A stretch of 64,000 bases of DNA from NCBI RefSeq assembly GCF_003148495.1, contig NZ_QGGH01000005.1, positions 62,001 to 126,000 on the forward strand, in the 5' to 3' direction. Position 1 is the first letter of the stretch. Every line of letters starts with the position of its first letter. This document shows, in pieces, positions 8,011-16,901 of the stretch. Source of the stretch: Mesorhizobium loti. Lineage in GTDB: Bacteria; Pseudomonadota; Alphaproteobacteria; Rhizobiales; Rhizobiaceae. The position numbers and the translations under genes were made by a program. The notes beneath the pieces were generated by a model. That model saw only the letters and a list, made by a program, of their open reading frames with translations, was not told the origin of the DNA and searched no databases.

Positions 8011-11000
8011 TCACGCTCCCGTGAGTCGAGCAAGGGCGTCATCCATGGCACCGGCCGGCAGTTCGATCAGCCGCGGCGCCTCGGTGAACAGCAAGGCCGC
8101 CTTGACCGTGCGGCCGGGATAGAGCGGTTGCAGCAAGGCGCGATAGAGCGCGAGCTGGAGCAGGTATGCCGGCGGAACTTCGGCCAGAGTGGCGGGCGCC
8201 GGCCGGTTGGTCTTGTAGTCGACGATCGAGACCGTGTCCGACGTCACCGCCAACCGGTCGATCTTGCCGGAAATCGAGCGCTTTTCGCCCTTGACCTCCA
8301 GGCTGCCCATGATCGCGACCTCGGCACGTGACGACGGTGCAAACAGCTGACCGAAGCCGGGATCCGCAAGGATGGATGTGACCGACGCCAGGGCCTTTTC
8401 ACGCTCTGACGCAGGCCAGCCCGCGCCCGTTCGCAAGAGATAGCGCTCCGCCGCGCCCGCGCGTTCGGGCTCGGCAATGCCAGGCAACATCTGCAGCAGT
8501 TTGTGCAGGGCAAGTCCACGCAGCACCGCAAAGCCCGGCTCGGCATCGGCGTCCAGCACCGGCGACGCCTTGTCGACCACGGCTTCCTTGCCTTCGTCGA
8601 TCAGCGCCGAGGCGCCGGATGGCGACAGCGGACGCGGCAAATCCTCGAAAGGCGGCAGGGGCCGGAACAGGCCCACCGGCAATGGCCCGAAAGCATCGGC
8701 CTGCCGTACCTGCTCAGCAGAGCTTGGCGCGACGGGCGGCAGCTTGGTCACGTGGAAGCGATGCACCGGCTCACCGCCGGCGGGATGCGGACGCTGCTCG
8801 CTTTCAGGAGCGCCGATCAGCGCACGGCTGACGATCGAGTGCCAGGTGCCGGCGTTCGGCGCCCGCTTGCCGTGATAGCCGCAGACAATCAGCCGGTCCT
8901 CGGCACGGGTCATGCCGACATAGAGCAGCCGGCGGTATTCGTCGTCGGCGAGTTCTCGGGCCCGCGCTGCTGCTGCTTTGGAAAAGCCGTTGGCAACATC
9001 GCTGGCCGAGCGCCAGAGATAGCCCTTGCCGTCCCAATATGCGCCGGAGCTATCGAAGGGCATCAGGCGCGGCAGATGCTGATCGCTGAACGGGGCCGAA
9101 CCACCATCGACCAGGAACACGACCGGCGCTTCCAGGCCCTTGGCGGCGTGCACGGTCATGACCCGAACCTCGTCACGGGTCTGGTCCATCTCGCGCTTGA
9201 TCTCGGGACCTGCGTTTTCCAGCGTCGACAGGAAGGCTTCCAGCCCCGGCAGGCCGGTTTGCTCCTCGGCAAGGCAGAAACTGAGGAACTCGTCGAGAAT
9301 GTCGCCGGCTTCAGGGCCAAGCCGCGCGATCATCTTGCGGCGCACGCCATCGCGCGCCAGCAGGGCGGCATAGAACTCGAACACCGGCTTGAAGGCGGCT
9401 TCATCAGTCCAGGTATCGAGCCGGGCGACGACCGCCGCCAGGCGCTCGCTTTCGTCGGCATGAGCGCGCAGCGATGCGACCAGCGACAGGCCCGGCGGCC
9501 TCTCCGCCGCGAGCTCGAAAAGCATCTCTTCAGGCAGATCGAAGATCGGGCTGCGCAGCACGGCGGCGAGCGACAGATCGTCCTGCGGCTGGATGAGGAG
9601 ATGACCGAGCGCGATCAGGTCCTTGACCGCGATATGGCCTGGCAGGCTCAACCGGTCGGCGCCGGCAACCGGAATGTCGCGGCGTTTGAGCGCCCGGGTC
9701 AGCGCATGGACAAAGCGATCGCGCTTGCGCACCAGCACCAGCACGTCGCCCGGCCGCAACCGCTTGCCACGGCCTTCGATGATCTCGCCGGTGCCGATCC
9801 AGCCGGCAATGGTAGCGGCGACATTCTCGGCAACGCGCACCGCCGGCGCATGCGCATGGTCGATGGCTTGCGTCCAGTCGTCGGGCTCATCGACGACATC
9901 GGCGCCGACCGACGGCCACACCTCGACATAGCCTGGCGCATCGGTGCGGATCGCCTGGTGGCGCAGCGGATCGGGATCATGGCTGATGCCGCGCCGCACG
10001 CTTGCGTCGGCAAAGACGCGGTCGACCGCGGTCAGAACGTCGTCGGTCGAGCGGAACGACCAGGTCAGCTTGAGGTCGGCAAAGGACGCCTCGGCGTCAC
10101 GCAATCGTCCCGCAAACAACAGCCGGCTGTCGGCGAAGGAGTCCGGGGCGGCACCCTGGAACGAATAGATCGACTGCTTCTCGTCACCAACGGCGAAGAC
10201 CGTGCGATGGACCCTGTCGCGGGCGCCGAAGCCGGCAAAGAATTCTTCCGCCAGGCGCTTCACCACTTCCCATTGATCCGGGCTGGTGTCCTGCGCCTCG
10301 TCGAGCAGGATATGATCGATGCCCTGGTCGAGCTTGTATTGCACCCAGGGGCCGGCGTCAGGCCGCGCCAGCAGGTTGACGGTGCGGGTGATCAGATCGT
10401 TGAAGTCGAGAAAGCCGCGGCTGCGCTTCAGCACCTCGTAGCGGGCGATCAGCCAGTCGGCGATGGTCAGCGCGGCGCGTGTGCCTTCCAGCATCCTGAA
10501 CAGGGCCAACCGGTCGACTGTTTCGATGATGGCTTTGGTCGCCGAGAGATAACGATCCGCCAGATCCGGCAGCCTGTCGACCAGAGCCTTCTTGAAGGCC
10601 TTTGCCGGGTCGTAGGCATCGCCATCGGTCTTGAGGAATGCTCGCGCCAGCAGTTGCAGGCGGCGAATGGGATCGCCCTCGGCGAAAGCCTGGCGCGCAT
10701 AGGGCAGGATGTTGTTCAGCACCGATCTGGCATCAGTGGCTTCTGCGGCCTGAGCGAAGCCGGCAAAATAGTCCGGCAGGAAACCCGGCAACGGCCACAC
10801 CGACGCCGCGATGCCCTCGGCGGTCTGGCCGGGGCGGAAATCGAACTCATCAAACAGGGCCTGGAAGCGCGTGCCGTCGCGTCCGACGGCGTCGATGAAA
10901 TTGCGCAGGCCGTCGCGCTTGCGCACGATCTCGCCCAGCAAGGCGTCGAGCCCGGCTTCGCCGCCACGGTCGAGAATGGTGGCAAAGGCCTCGGTCAGAT

Positions 11001-11529
11001 CCTTTTCGCCGGCGGCTGTGCCGGAGATCATGTCGCGGCGCGCCGCGGCAAACAGCGATGCCTCCATCTGGCCGTCGAGCATCTCGAAATGGGCCGGGAT
11101 GTTGGCTTCCAGCGGGAACTGGTGCAGCACCGATTCGCAGAAGGCGTGGATGGTCTGGATCTTCAGCCCGCCGGGTGTTTCCAGCGCCTCGGCGAACAGG
11201 CGCCGCGCCCGGCGCATGGTCTCGAGATCGGGCCGGCGGCCTTCCAGCGCCTCGACCTTTGCCGCAAGGTCCGCGTCACCGAGCGTCGTCCATTCCGACA
11301 GTGTCGAGAACACCCGGTTGGACATGTTGGCTGCAGCGGCGCGCGTATAGGTCAGACATAGTATCTTCGACGGGTCAGTACCGCGCAGCAGCAGCCGGAT
11401 GACGCGCTGGGCCAGCACATGGGTCTTGCCGGAGCCGGCATTCGCCGACACCCAGGCGGAATTGCCAGGATCGGCGGCGCGGGCTTGGCTGGTCGCGGTA
11501 TCGCTGGGGATGGGATAGGCCTTCTTCAT
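8011..11529 (-). CDS. addA: Double-strand break repair helicase-nuclease subunit AddA
   Basis: AddA is the UvrD-like helicase and one of the two nucleases of the AddAB complex, which resects DNA ends for RecA-dependent repair. The 1172-residue protein has Walker A NAGSGKTHVLAQR near residue 30, helicase motifs including LLDEAQDTSPDQW and VGDEKQSIYSFQGA, the VMTVHAAKGLEAPVVFL motif, and a C-terminal RecB-type nuclease with VDYKTNRPAP and QLALYRALL. Its ATG overlaps the addB stop as ATGA, so the two subunits are translationally coupled. Confidence 0.97.
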   Translation of the reverse strand: MKKAYPIPSDTATSQARAADPGNSAWVSANAGSGKTHVLAQRVIRLLLRGTDPSKILCLTYTRAAAANMSNRVFSTLSEWTTLGDADLAAKVEALEGRRPDLETMRRARRLFAEALETPGGLKIQTIHAFCESVLHQFPLEANIPAHFEMLDGQMEASLFAAARRDMISGTAAGEKDLTEAFATILDRGGEAGLDALLGEIVRKRDGLRNFIDAVGRDGTRFQALFDEFDFRPGQTAEGIAASVWPLPGFLPDYFAGFAQAAEATDARSVLNNILPYARQAFAEGDPIRRLQLLARAFLKTDGDAYDPAKAFKKALVDRLPDLADRYLSATKAIIETVDRLALFRMLEGTRAALTIADWLIARYEVLKRSRGFLDFNDLITRTVNLLARPDAGPWVQYKLDQGIDHILLDEAQDTSPDQWEVVKRLAEEFFAGFGARDRVHRTVFAVGDEKQSIYSFQGAAPDSFADSRLLFAGRLRDAEASFADLKLTWSFRSTDDVLTAVDRVFADASVRRGISHDPDPLRHQAIRTDAPGYVEVWPSVGADVVDEPDDWTQAIDHAHAPAVRVAENVAATIAGWIGTGEIIEGRGKRLRPGDVLVLVRKRDRFVHALTRALKRRDIPVAGADRLSLPGHIAVKDLIALGHLLIQPQDDLSLAAVLRSPIFDLPEEMLFELAAERPPGLSLVASLRAHADESERLAAVVARLDTWTDEAAFKPVFEFYAALLARDGVRRKMIARLGPEAGDILDEFLSFCLAEEQTGLPGLEAFLSTLENAGPEIKREMDQTRDEVRVMTVHAAKGLEAPVVFLVDGGSAPFSDQHLPRLMPFDSSGAYWDGKGYLWRSASDVANGFSKAAAARARELADDEYRRLLYVGMTRAEDRLIVCGYHGKRAPNAGTWHSIVSRALIGAPESEQRPHPAGGEPVHRFHVTKLPPVAPSSAEQVRQADAFGPLPVGLFRPLPPFEDLPRPLSPSGASALIDEGKEAVVDKASPVLDADAEPGFAVLRGLALHKLLQMLPGIAEPERAGAAERYLLRTGAGWPASEREKALASVTSILADPGFGQLFAPSSRAEVAIMGSLEVKGEKRSISGKIDRLAVTSDTVSIVDYKTNRPAPATLAEVPPAYLLQLALYRALLQPLYPGRTVKAALLFTEAPRLIELPAGAMDDALARLTGA

Positions 11530-14500
11530 GCCTCCCCTCCCTCATCACCGGCATCGCCGCCTGCCGACCATTCAAGCACGCGGGCAAGATGGTCGTAGTC
11601 GCCATCGGTCTCGCCTTCGCGAAACGGCAGCGCGCGCGACAGGTATCCGGTCGCCGGGTCGGCATAGTGGATCAACAGCTTTTCCAGCCGCGCCCAGGCC
11701 TCTTCGGCAAGATCAGTGGCGGTTCGCGGTTGGCGATTGTGTTCGAGGATCGATTCCTCGAACACCTCGCCATTCGGCTTCAATCGCACGAAAGCCAGTT
11801 GCGAGGGCTCGCGCGCGCCCAGATCCTTGAAGGCGCCGCGCCTGAGCAGCGCACCCTCCAGCGCCAGCTGCGGCGCCAGCAGCGTGTGCGCCTGCGCCTT
11901 GGACGGCGAGGAGCCGGTCTTGTAGTCCAATATGTCGGCCATGCCGCCGGCCAGAAGATCGACGCGGTCGGCGTAGCCGGACAGCGTCACGCCTGACTGA
12001 CCGACGACGGTCTTTCCGGCGCGCTCCTCGGCGTGCCGCCGGATCACCGCGTCGGCGCGCGTGCGCTCCCACTCGATGATGTTGGCGGCGAGTTTCTCGA
12101 AGCGCGGCCACCACACCGCCTCGACATCAGCCGGAAGTGCGGCTTCGGCAAAACAGGCGCGGCCGGCGGCGATGAGGCCGGCGAGTGCATCGAGCGCGCG
12201 CGGATCGGCGACGCGCGCCGAGAACAGGTGCAGGATGGCGTGAAACAGCGTGCCGCGCTCGGCCGCACCGGGGTCGCGAATGACCGGATCGAGCGGCATC
12301 AGGCCAAGGATCCGTCTTGCATAGACGGCGTAGGGGTCACGGCGCAGGGTCTCGATCTCGGTGACCGAGAAATGGCCTGGGCGCACCGACAGTGGCGGTT
12401 TGGGCTGCGGCCGCGGCGCGAAATCCTGTCTCGGGCCGGCATCGAGAGAGCGTGCCCAGGCGAGCAATTCGTCGCCACGCAGGCGCAGCGCCGCCGCCTG
12501 GTCGTTGCCGATGAAGGTGAGCAGCCGCTGCAGCCAGCGTGACGGCACGGCGGGGGCGTCGCCGGCGCGTGCCGAGCGGGCCAGCACCACCTTCCTGGCG
12601 CCCATGGCCATCTGGAAATCATGCGCGGCAAGGCCGATACGACGCTCGGGCGGTTCGAGATCGATACCGGTCTTCATCAGCCGCGACATGAAGCGGTCGC
12701 TCTCCGGCTTGCGCGGCCATACGCCCTCGTTGAGGCCACCGATGACCAGCGTATCGACGGTCTGCAACCGGGCTTCCAGCGCGCCCCAGATGGCGATGTT
12801 CCTGTCGGTGCCTTGCGCCGGCTTGACCGTTTCGGCCGCGATCAGCGCCGCCATCACGTCGGGCCACTCATTGCCCGCGAACGACAAGGGCGCCGAAGCC
12901 GCGACCAGCCCGCGCAGCAGTTCGGCAAGCTTTTCACCGGCGTCACCGGCATAGAGTTCGCCAAGGCCGCCATCGGCGGTACGGCCGAGATTTTCGAGTG
13001 CGACGACGCTGGCCCTGACCAGCGCGGCAAGGTCGGCGTCCGCCTGGCCACGGAAAGCCGCGAGCGGCGCCAGCGCTTGTTTGAGACGTTCGAGCAAACT
13101 CCGCGCGCTTTCGATGGAGCGCACGGTCAACCAGGAAAACCAGAAGGGCGGCCGGCTGCCGCTGCCGAGGCCGGTGAGGCGGGCCTCGAACAGTTCCGGC
13201 AGCGAAACGATGTCGGGGCGGCCAGTGCCGCCGCGCAGCGCCACCAGTTCGACCAGTTCCGCCGCGTGGCGCACATCAGCCCGTTCGAGGCCGAGGCCAA
13301 GCAGCGGATGCTTGAGCAGCGACAACAGGCCAACCGGATCGCCTGGCCGGAACAACGCCTCGAGTGCCAGCCTGAGCAGGCTGGCCGGCGGGGTGTTGGC
13401 GAGCGGCGTGCCACCGGAATCGTCGGCGACGACGCCGAAGCGCTGGAGCTCGATCGAGACGCGCCGCGCCAGTGCGCGGTCGCCGGTGACGAGAGCCGCC
13501 CTTTGGCCGGGTTGTTCGACCGCGCGCTTGAGCGCGACGGCGATGGCGACGGCTTCATCGCGCTCGCTGGCGGCTTCCAGCAAGGTCACTTCGGCGAAGG
13601 CGCCGGTAATGTCGGATGCCGGGAACCCGGCACGCGTCTCAGCCCAGAGTTCGGTGGTCTCGGCCGGCCGCAATGCTTCGCCGACAAGGGCGGCGCGAAG
13701 CGCAAGTTGCGGTTCGCCCGCGCCGATCTCCTCGACATCGCCGCGCAGCACGCCGATCTTGGCGATCAGCCTGGCGAGGCCATATTGCGGGTGGCCAAGC
13801 ACGGCCGGACGCGCACCTGGCGCCGCGATTGCCTGGAAGGACGCTTCGTCCAGCGTCCGGTCGAGACCGGGCAGCACGATGGCACCGCCGGGCAAGCGCG
13901 CGATCGCGGCAAGCAGCTCGGCCGTGGCCGGTATCGAGCCGGTCGAGCCCGCGGCGATGACCGGGCCGGTCGGCGGATTGCGCTGCAGCCGCGCCGCCTC
14001 GGCTCGGATCAGCGCGCTGCGATGCGCGGCGGGATTGGAGCGGTCGCTCCCTTCAAGGAATTTCGGCCAGGCGTCGGTGACGATGCCGAGGAATTCGAGC
14101 GTTACCTGCCACCATCCGGCAAGGTTGCCGGTCACCAGACCGGTGAGCTTGGCCCAGTCGGTGCCCTCCGTCTCGATCTCGTCCATCAGCCGGGCGAGAT
14201 CGCGCGCCAGCCAGATCGCGTCGGCGGTGGAGGCCGGGATGACGATCTCCTCGGCAAAAAGGGCGGCGACATGTGCCGGCAGCCGGCGTTTCCAGGCGCG
14301 CACCAGCGGCGTCAGCAGCAACAGGCGTTCGGTTGCCGCGATCGGCGGTGCGAGATCGATGGCTGCCGATGCCTCAGTCTCGAATGCGGCCTCATCCTCA
14401 TCGAACTCGCCGAGTGGGCGGATGACCGGCAGGATCGCCGAACCGCCGCCGCCGCGCGCAGCCAGGCTGTCGACGAAGACACCTCGCAAGGCACGCGCGG

Positions 14501-14660
14501 CACGGCGCGTCGGCACATAGATGGTGACATCGGCCAAAGCGAGCGGATCGCCATCAAAGCGAAACCCCGGAACAAGGCGGCCGGCAAGCAGCGCCTCAGC
14601 AAGCGTCGGCAGAAACGGCGCTCCGGGGGGAATTGAGAAAACGCGGCTTGAGCCGCTCAT
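11526..14660 (-). CDS. addB: Double-strand break repair protein AddB (alphaproteobacterial type)
   Basis: AddB partners AddA; it supplies a second RecB-family nuclease and a helicase-like scaffold. I start it at the ATG at 14660 (MSGSSRVFSIPPG), which overlaps the upstream stop codon as ATGA and gives 1044 residues; the longer open frame upstream is out-of-frame coding of the neighbour. The C-terminus has the nuclease motifs ILDYKTGSSP and APQLALEGALL. The N-terminal Walker A is degenerate (PTRRAARALRG), and there is a single cysteine in the protein, so the 4Fe-4S cluster of Firmicutes AddB cannot form. Confidence 0.95.
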   Translation of the reverse strand: MSGSSRVFSIPPGAPFLPTLAEALLAGRLVPGFRFDGDPLALADVTIYVPTRRAARALRGVFVDSLAARGGGGSAILPVIRPLGEFDEDEAAFETEASAAIDLAPPIAATERLLLLTPLVRAWKRRLPAHVAALFAEEIVIPASTADAIWLARDLARLMDEIETEGTDWAKLTGLVTGNLAGWWQVTLEFLGIVTDAWPKFLEGSDRSNPAAHRSALIRAEAARLQRNPPTGPVIAAGSTGSIPATAELLAAIARLPGGAIVLPGLDRTLDEASFQAIAAPGARPAVLGHPQYGLARLIAKIGVLRGDVEEIGAGEPQLALRAALVGEALRPAETTELWAETRAGFPASDITGAFAEVTLLEAASERDEAVAIAVALKRAVEQPGQRAALVTGDRALARRVSIELQRFGVVADDSGGTPLANTPPASLLRLALEALFRPGDPVGLLSLLKHPLLGLGLERADVRHAAELVELVALRGGTGRPDIVSLPELFEARLTGLGSGSRPPFWFSWLTVRSIESARSLLERLKQALAPLAAFRGQADADLAALVRASVVALENLGRTADGGLGELYAGDAGEKLAELLRGLVAASAPLSFAGNEWPDVMAALIAAETVKPAQGTDRNIAIWGALEARLQTVDTLVIGGLNEGVWPRKPESDRFMSRLMKTGIDLEPPERRIGLAAHDFQMAMGARKVVLARSARAGDAPAVPSRWLQRLLTFIGNDQAAALRLRGDELLAWARSLDAGPRQDFAPRPQPKPPLSVRPGHFSVTEIETLRRDPYAVYARRILGLMPLDPVIRDPGAAERGTLFHAILHLFSARVADPRALDALAGLIAAGRACFAEAALPADVEAVWWPRFEKLAANIIEWERTRADAVIRRHAEERAGKTVVGQSGVTLSGYADRVDLLAGGMADILDYKTGSSPSKAQAHTLLAPQLALEGALLRRGAFKDLGAREPSQLAFVRLKPNGEVFEESILEHNRQPRTATDLAEEAWARLEKLLIHYADPATGYLSRALPFREGETDGDYDHLARVLEWSAGGDAGDEGGEA

Positions 14661-15385
14661 TGCGACTCGGTCAGTGCGCCGGCGACCGCCGCTTCCGCGA
14701 GCGCAACGGCGTCGGGCGTACCGACGGTGATCCAATGGCCATGCATCGGCATGCCGAACAGGCGCCCTGCGGCAATGGTCGAATCGAAATAGGCGTTGAG
14801 CGAGTGCGGCCCGGCCGGCGCGTCCTTGAACAGGCGCGGATGGATAATCGCCGCGCCGGCGTAAATCAGGCCCGCCGGATCCCCCTTTGAGCGCCGCAAG
14901 CCGCCATCCGGCTCCACCAGGAAATCGGTGCTGCCGCAGTGTCCGGTCGCCTGATGGAGATCCGCCAGCATCAGCAGAATATCCATTTTCGCCGCGTCCC
15001 ATGCAAGGGCGAGACGCTGGAGATTGAGGGGACCATCGTCGATCCAGAACGTGTCGGCGTTGAGGATGTAGAAGGGCTGCTCGCCCAATTCCGGCAACGC
15101 CTTGACGATGCCGCCCGCGGAATCGAGCAGTTGTTCGCTCTCATCGGAGATGACGATCCGTGGCGCGCGGCGCGCGGCGACATGGGCGACGATCTGTTCG
15201 GGAAAGTAATGGACGTTGACGACTGCCTTGGTGACACCGGCGGCGGCCAGGCTGTCGAGGCTCCAGTCGAGCAACGTCTTGCCGGCGATCCTGACCAGCG
15301 GCTTGGGAATGGTGTCGGTGATCGGCCGCATGCGTTTGCCAAGCCCGGCGGCAAGTACGATGGCATTGTCCGGTCTTGCTGTCAC
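14657..15385 (-). CDS. MurU-like sugar-1-phosphate nucleotidyltransferase
   Basis: A 242-residue nucleotidyltransferase with the signature LAAGLGKRMRPITDTIPKPL near the N-terminus and the metal-binding region NADTFWID. It resembles MurU, which converts MurNAc-1-phosphate to UDP-MurNAc in cell-wall recycling, and less specifically mannose-1-phosphate guanylyltransferases. The MurU reading is supported by its neighbour: the gene just upstream ends in a kinase domain resembling AmgK, the enzyme that makes MurNAc-1-phosphate. Both ends overlap neighbours by four bases (ATGA), so it is translated as part of a tight operon. Confidence 0.82.
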   Translation of the reverse strand: MTARPDNAIVLAAGLGKRMRPITDTIPKPLVRIAGKTLLDWSLDSLAAAGVTKAVVNVHYFPEQIVAHVAARRAPRIVISDESEQLLDSAGGIVKALPELGEQPFYILNADTFWIDDGPLNLQRLALAWDAAKMDILLMLADLHQATGHCGSTDFLVEPDGGLRRSKGDPAGLIYAGAAIIHPRLFKDAPAGPHSLNAYFDSTIAAGRLFGMPMHGHWITVGTPDAVALAEAAVAGALTESQ

Positions 15386-16893
15386 AGCGTTCGCTCCTCC
15401 AGCAAACCGTTGGCATTGTAGAAATCCCGCAGGCTTGCCAGCGCCGGATGAGACAAGGCCCGGCGCAGATAATCGCGAATGCGCGGCAGGTGCTTCAGAT
15501 AATAGGGCTTGCCGTCGCGCTCTTCGAGGCGGACGAAGATGCCGAGTATCTTGGAGTTTCGCTGCGCCGCCATGATGGCGTAGGATTCCAGGAAGCTTGC
15601 TTCGTCGAAAGCGCCGGCTGCGTGGCGCGCGGCGACATAGGCATCGAGTGTCTCCTTCTCGATCTCGGGCGACATCGTCACGCGAGCGTCCATGGCGAGC
15701 GAGGCGACGTCATAGGCGGACGGGCCGATCAGCGCATCCTGGAAATCGACGATGCCCAGCCGATCGTGGCCGGAGCGATCGCCGCGCCAGATGATGTTGG
15801 GCGAATGGAAATCACGCAGCATGAGTGTGACTTCGCGGCCTTGCAGCCGGTCGAGAAGCGCGTTCCATTCCTTGTGGTAGCCGGCGCGCAAGCTGTCGCT
15901 TGCCGGGCTGCCCGATATCGCCGGCACGTACCAGTCGACCAGCAGGTCGGCTTCGATCATCATGGCGTCGCGGTCGAAAGGCGGGACGTCGTGGAAGCCG
16001 CCCAACCCTGTTTCCAGGCGCCGCGGCCAGGTCCTGCCATGCATCATGGCCAGCAGCTCGGCCGCCGCCGCGTAGCGCTCGGCCAGCGGCTGGCCATCGC
16101 CGCCGAGAAACCCTTCCGAACCAAGATGTTCGAGCAGCAGGAACCCCTGCTCCTGGTCCTCGGCATGGATTTCCGGAACGCTGACCCCGCCGGCTTTCAA
16201 GGCGCGGTCGATGGCGACGAAGGCGGAGACCGACTGGGCGGTGTGCGCGATCTCGGCATAGGGCTTGCCGTCGCGAACCGGCGGGCCGAGCACCAGCCGT
16301 GGCGAGTTCATCAACACTTGAGGCTTCTGGTCCGGCAGCGAAACGATCTCATAGGAGCGGGCCGAAGCATCGCCGATGAAGTGGCGGCGCTGCGCTTCCC
16401 CCCAGCCTGTGCTCCCGAGAAAGTCGCGCATGGCCAGCGACCGCGCCGCACAATCGAAGGCAGCGCCCTGCCCCGACAATCTCGCCAACCGGCCGTCGCC
16501 ATGCTCGACGAGTTCGATCAGGACCGTGGTTTTCGGCAGATAGGCCTCCGCCCGTTCCGGCCATTCGACCAAAGCAGCGCCTTGCGTCAGGGCTTCGTCG
16601 AACCCAAGCTCATCGAGCTCGGCCGCCGAGGACAGGCGGTAGAGATCGAAATGATGGACCGGGACGCGGGTGTCGTAGCTCTGCACCAGTGTGAAGGTCG
16701 GGCTCGGCACATCGAGGCCGGCATCGTCGGCCAAGGCCCTGATCAAGGCCCGTGCCAGCGTCGACTTGCCGGCGCCGAGATCGCCCTTGAGGGCAAGCAC
16801 ATCACCCGGGCGCAGCGACAGCGCCAGATCTTCGCCCAGCCGTGCTGTCTGTGTCTCGTCGGCGAGTGAACGCTCCAGCAGCAATCCCGTCAT
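15382..16893 (-). CDS. tsaE: TsaE fused to an AmgK-like phosphotransferase
   Basis: A 503-residue two-domain protein. Residues 1 to about 150 are TsaE, the ATPase needed by the TsaBD complex for t6A modification of tRNA: Walker A GDLGAGKSTLAR, PSPTFTLVQSY, HFDLYRL and LVEWPER. Residues from about 165 to 503 form an aminoglycoside-phosphotransferase-fold kinase with the catalytic loop LMLRDFHSPNIIW and metal site IVDFQDALIGPSAYD, close to AmgK (anomeric MurNAc/GlcNAc kinase). The fusion joins tRNA modification to a putative wall-recycling kinase and is recurrent in Rhizobiales. It lies eight bases after divL and overlaps the MurU-like gene by four. Confidence 0.9.
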   Translation of the reverse strand: MTGLLLERSLADETQTARLGEDLALSLRPGDVLALKGDLGAGKSTLARALIRALADDAGLDVPSPTFTLVQSYDTRVPVHHFDLYRLSSAAELDELGFDEALTQGAALVEWPERAEAYLPKTTVLIELVEHGDGRLARLSGQGAAFDCAARSLAMRDFLGSTGWGEAQRRHFIGDASARSYEIVSLPDQKPQVLMNSPRLVLGPPVRDGKPYAEIAHTAQSVSAFVAIDRALKAGGVSVPEIHAEDQEQGFLLLEHLGSEGFLGGDGQPLAERYAAAAELLAMMHGRTWPRRLETGLGGFHDVPPFDRDAMMIEADLLVDWYVPAISGSPASDSLRAGYHKEWNALLDRLQGREVTLMLRDFHSPNIIWRGDRSGHDRLGIVDFQDALIGPSAYDVASLAMDARVTMSPEIEKETLDAYVAARHAAGAFDEASFLESYAIMAAQRNSKILGIFVRLEERDGKPYYLKHLPRIRDYLRRALSHPALASLRDFYNANGLLEERTL

Positions 16894-16901
16894 CGAGCGC
16901 G

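Noticed and set aside
8503..11361. A 952-codon open frame on the + strand opposite addA
   Set aside because: It is antisense to a clear AddA protein with all helicase motifs. Long antisense frames are common in GC-rich genomes because third-position GC removes stops; the translation is Arg/Gly/Gln-rich without domains.
12621..14636. A 671-codon + strand frame opposite addB
   Set aside because: Same reason: shadow of AddB, low-complexity Arg-rich translation and no recognisable domain.
14661..15002. N-terminal extension of addB
   Set aside because: These codons overlap the MurU-like gene in another frame and translate to an Arg-rich sequence; the ATGA overlap start at 14660 fits the AddB family.
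15376..16869. A 497-codon + strand frame opposite the tsaE fusion gene
   Set aside because: It is the antisense shadow of a protein with intact TsaE and kinase motifs; no ribosome-binding site or family resemblance.
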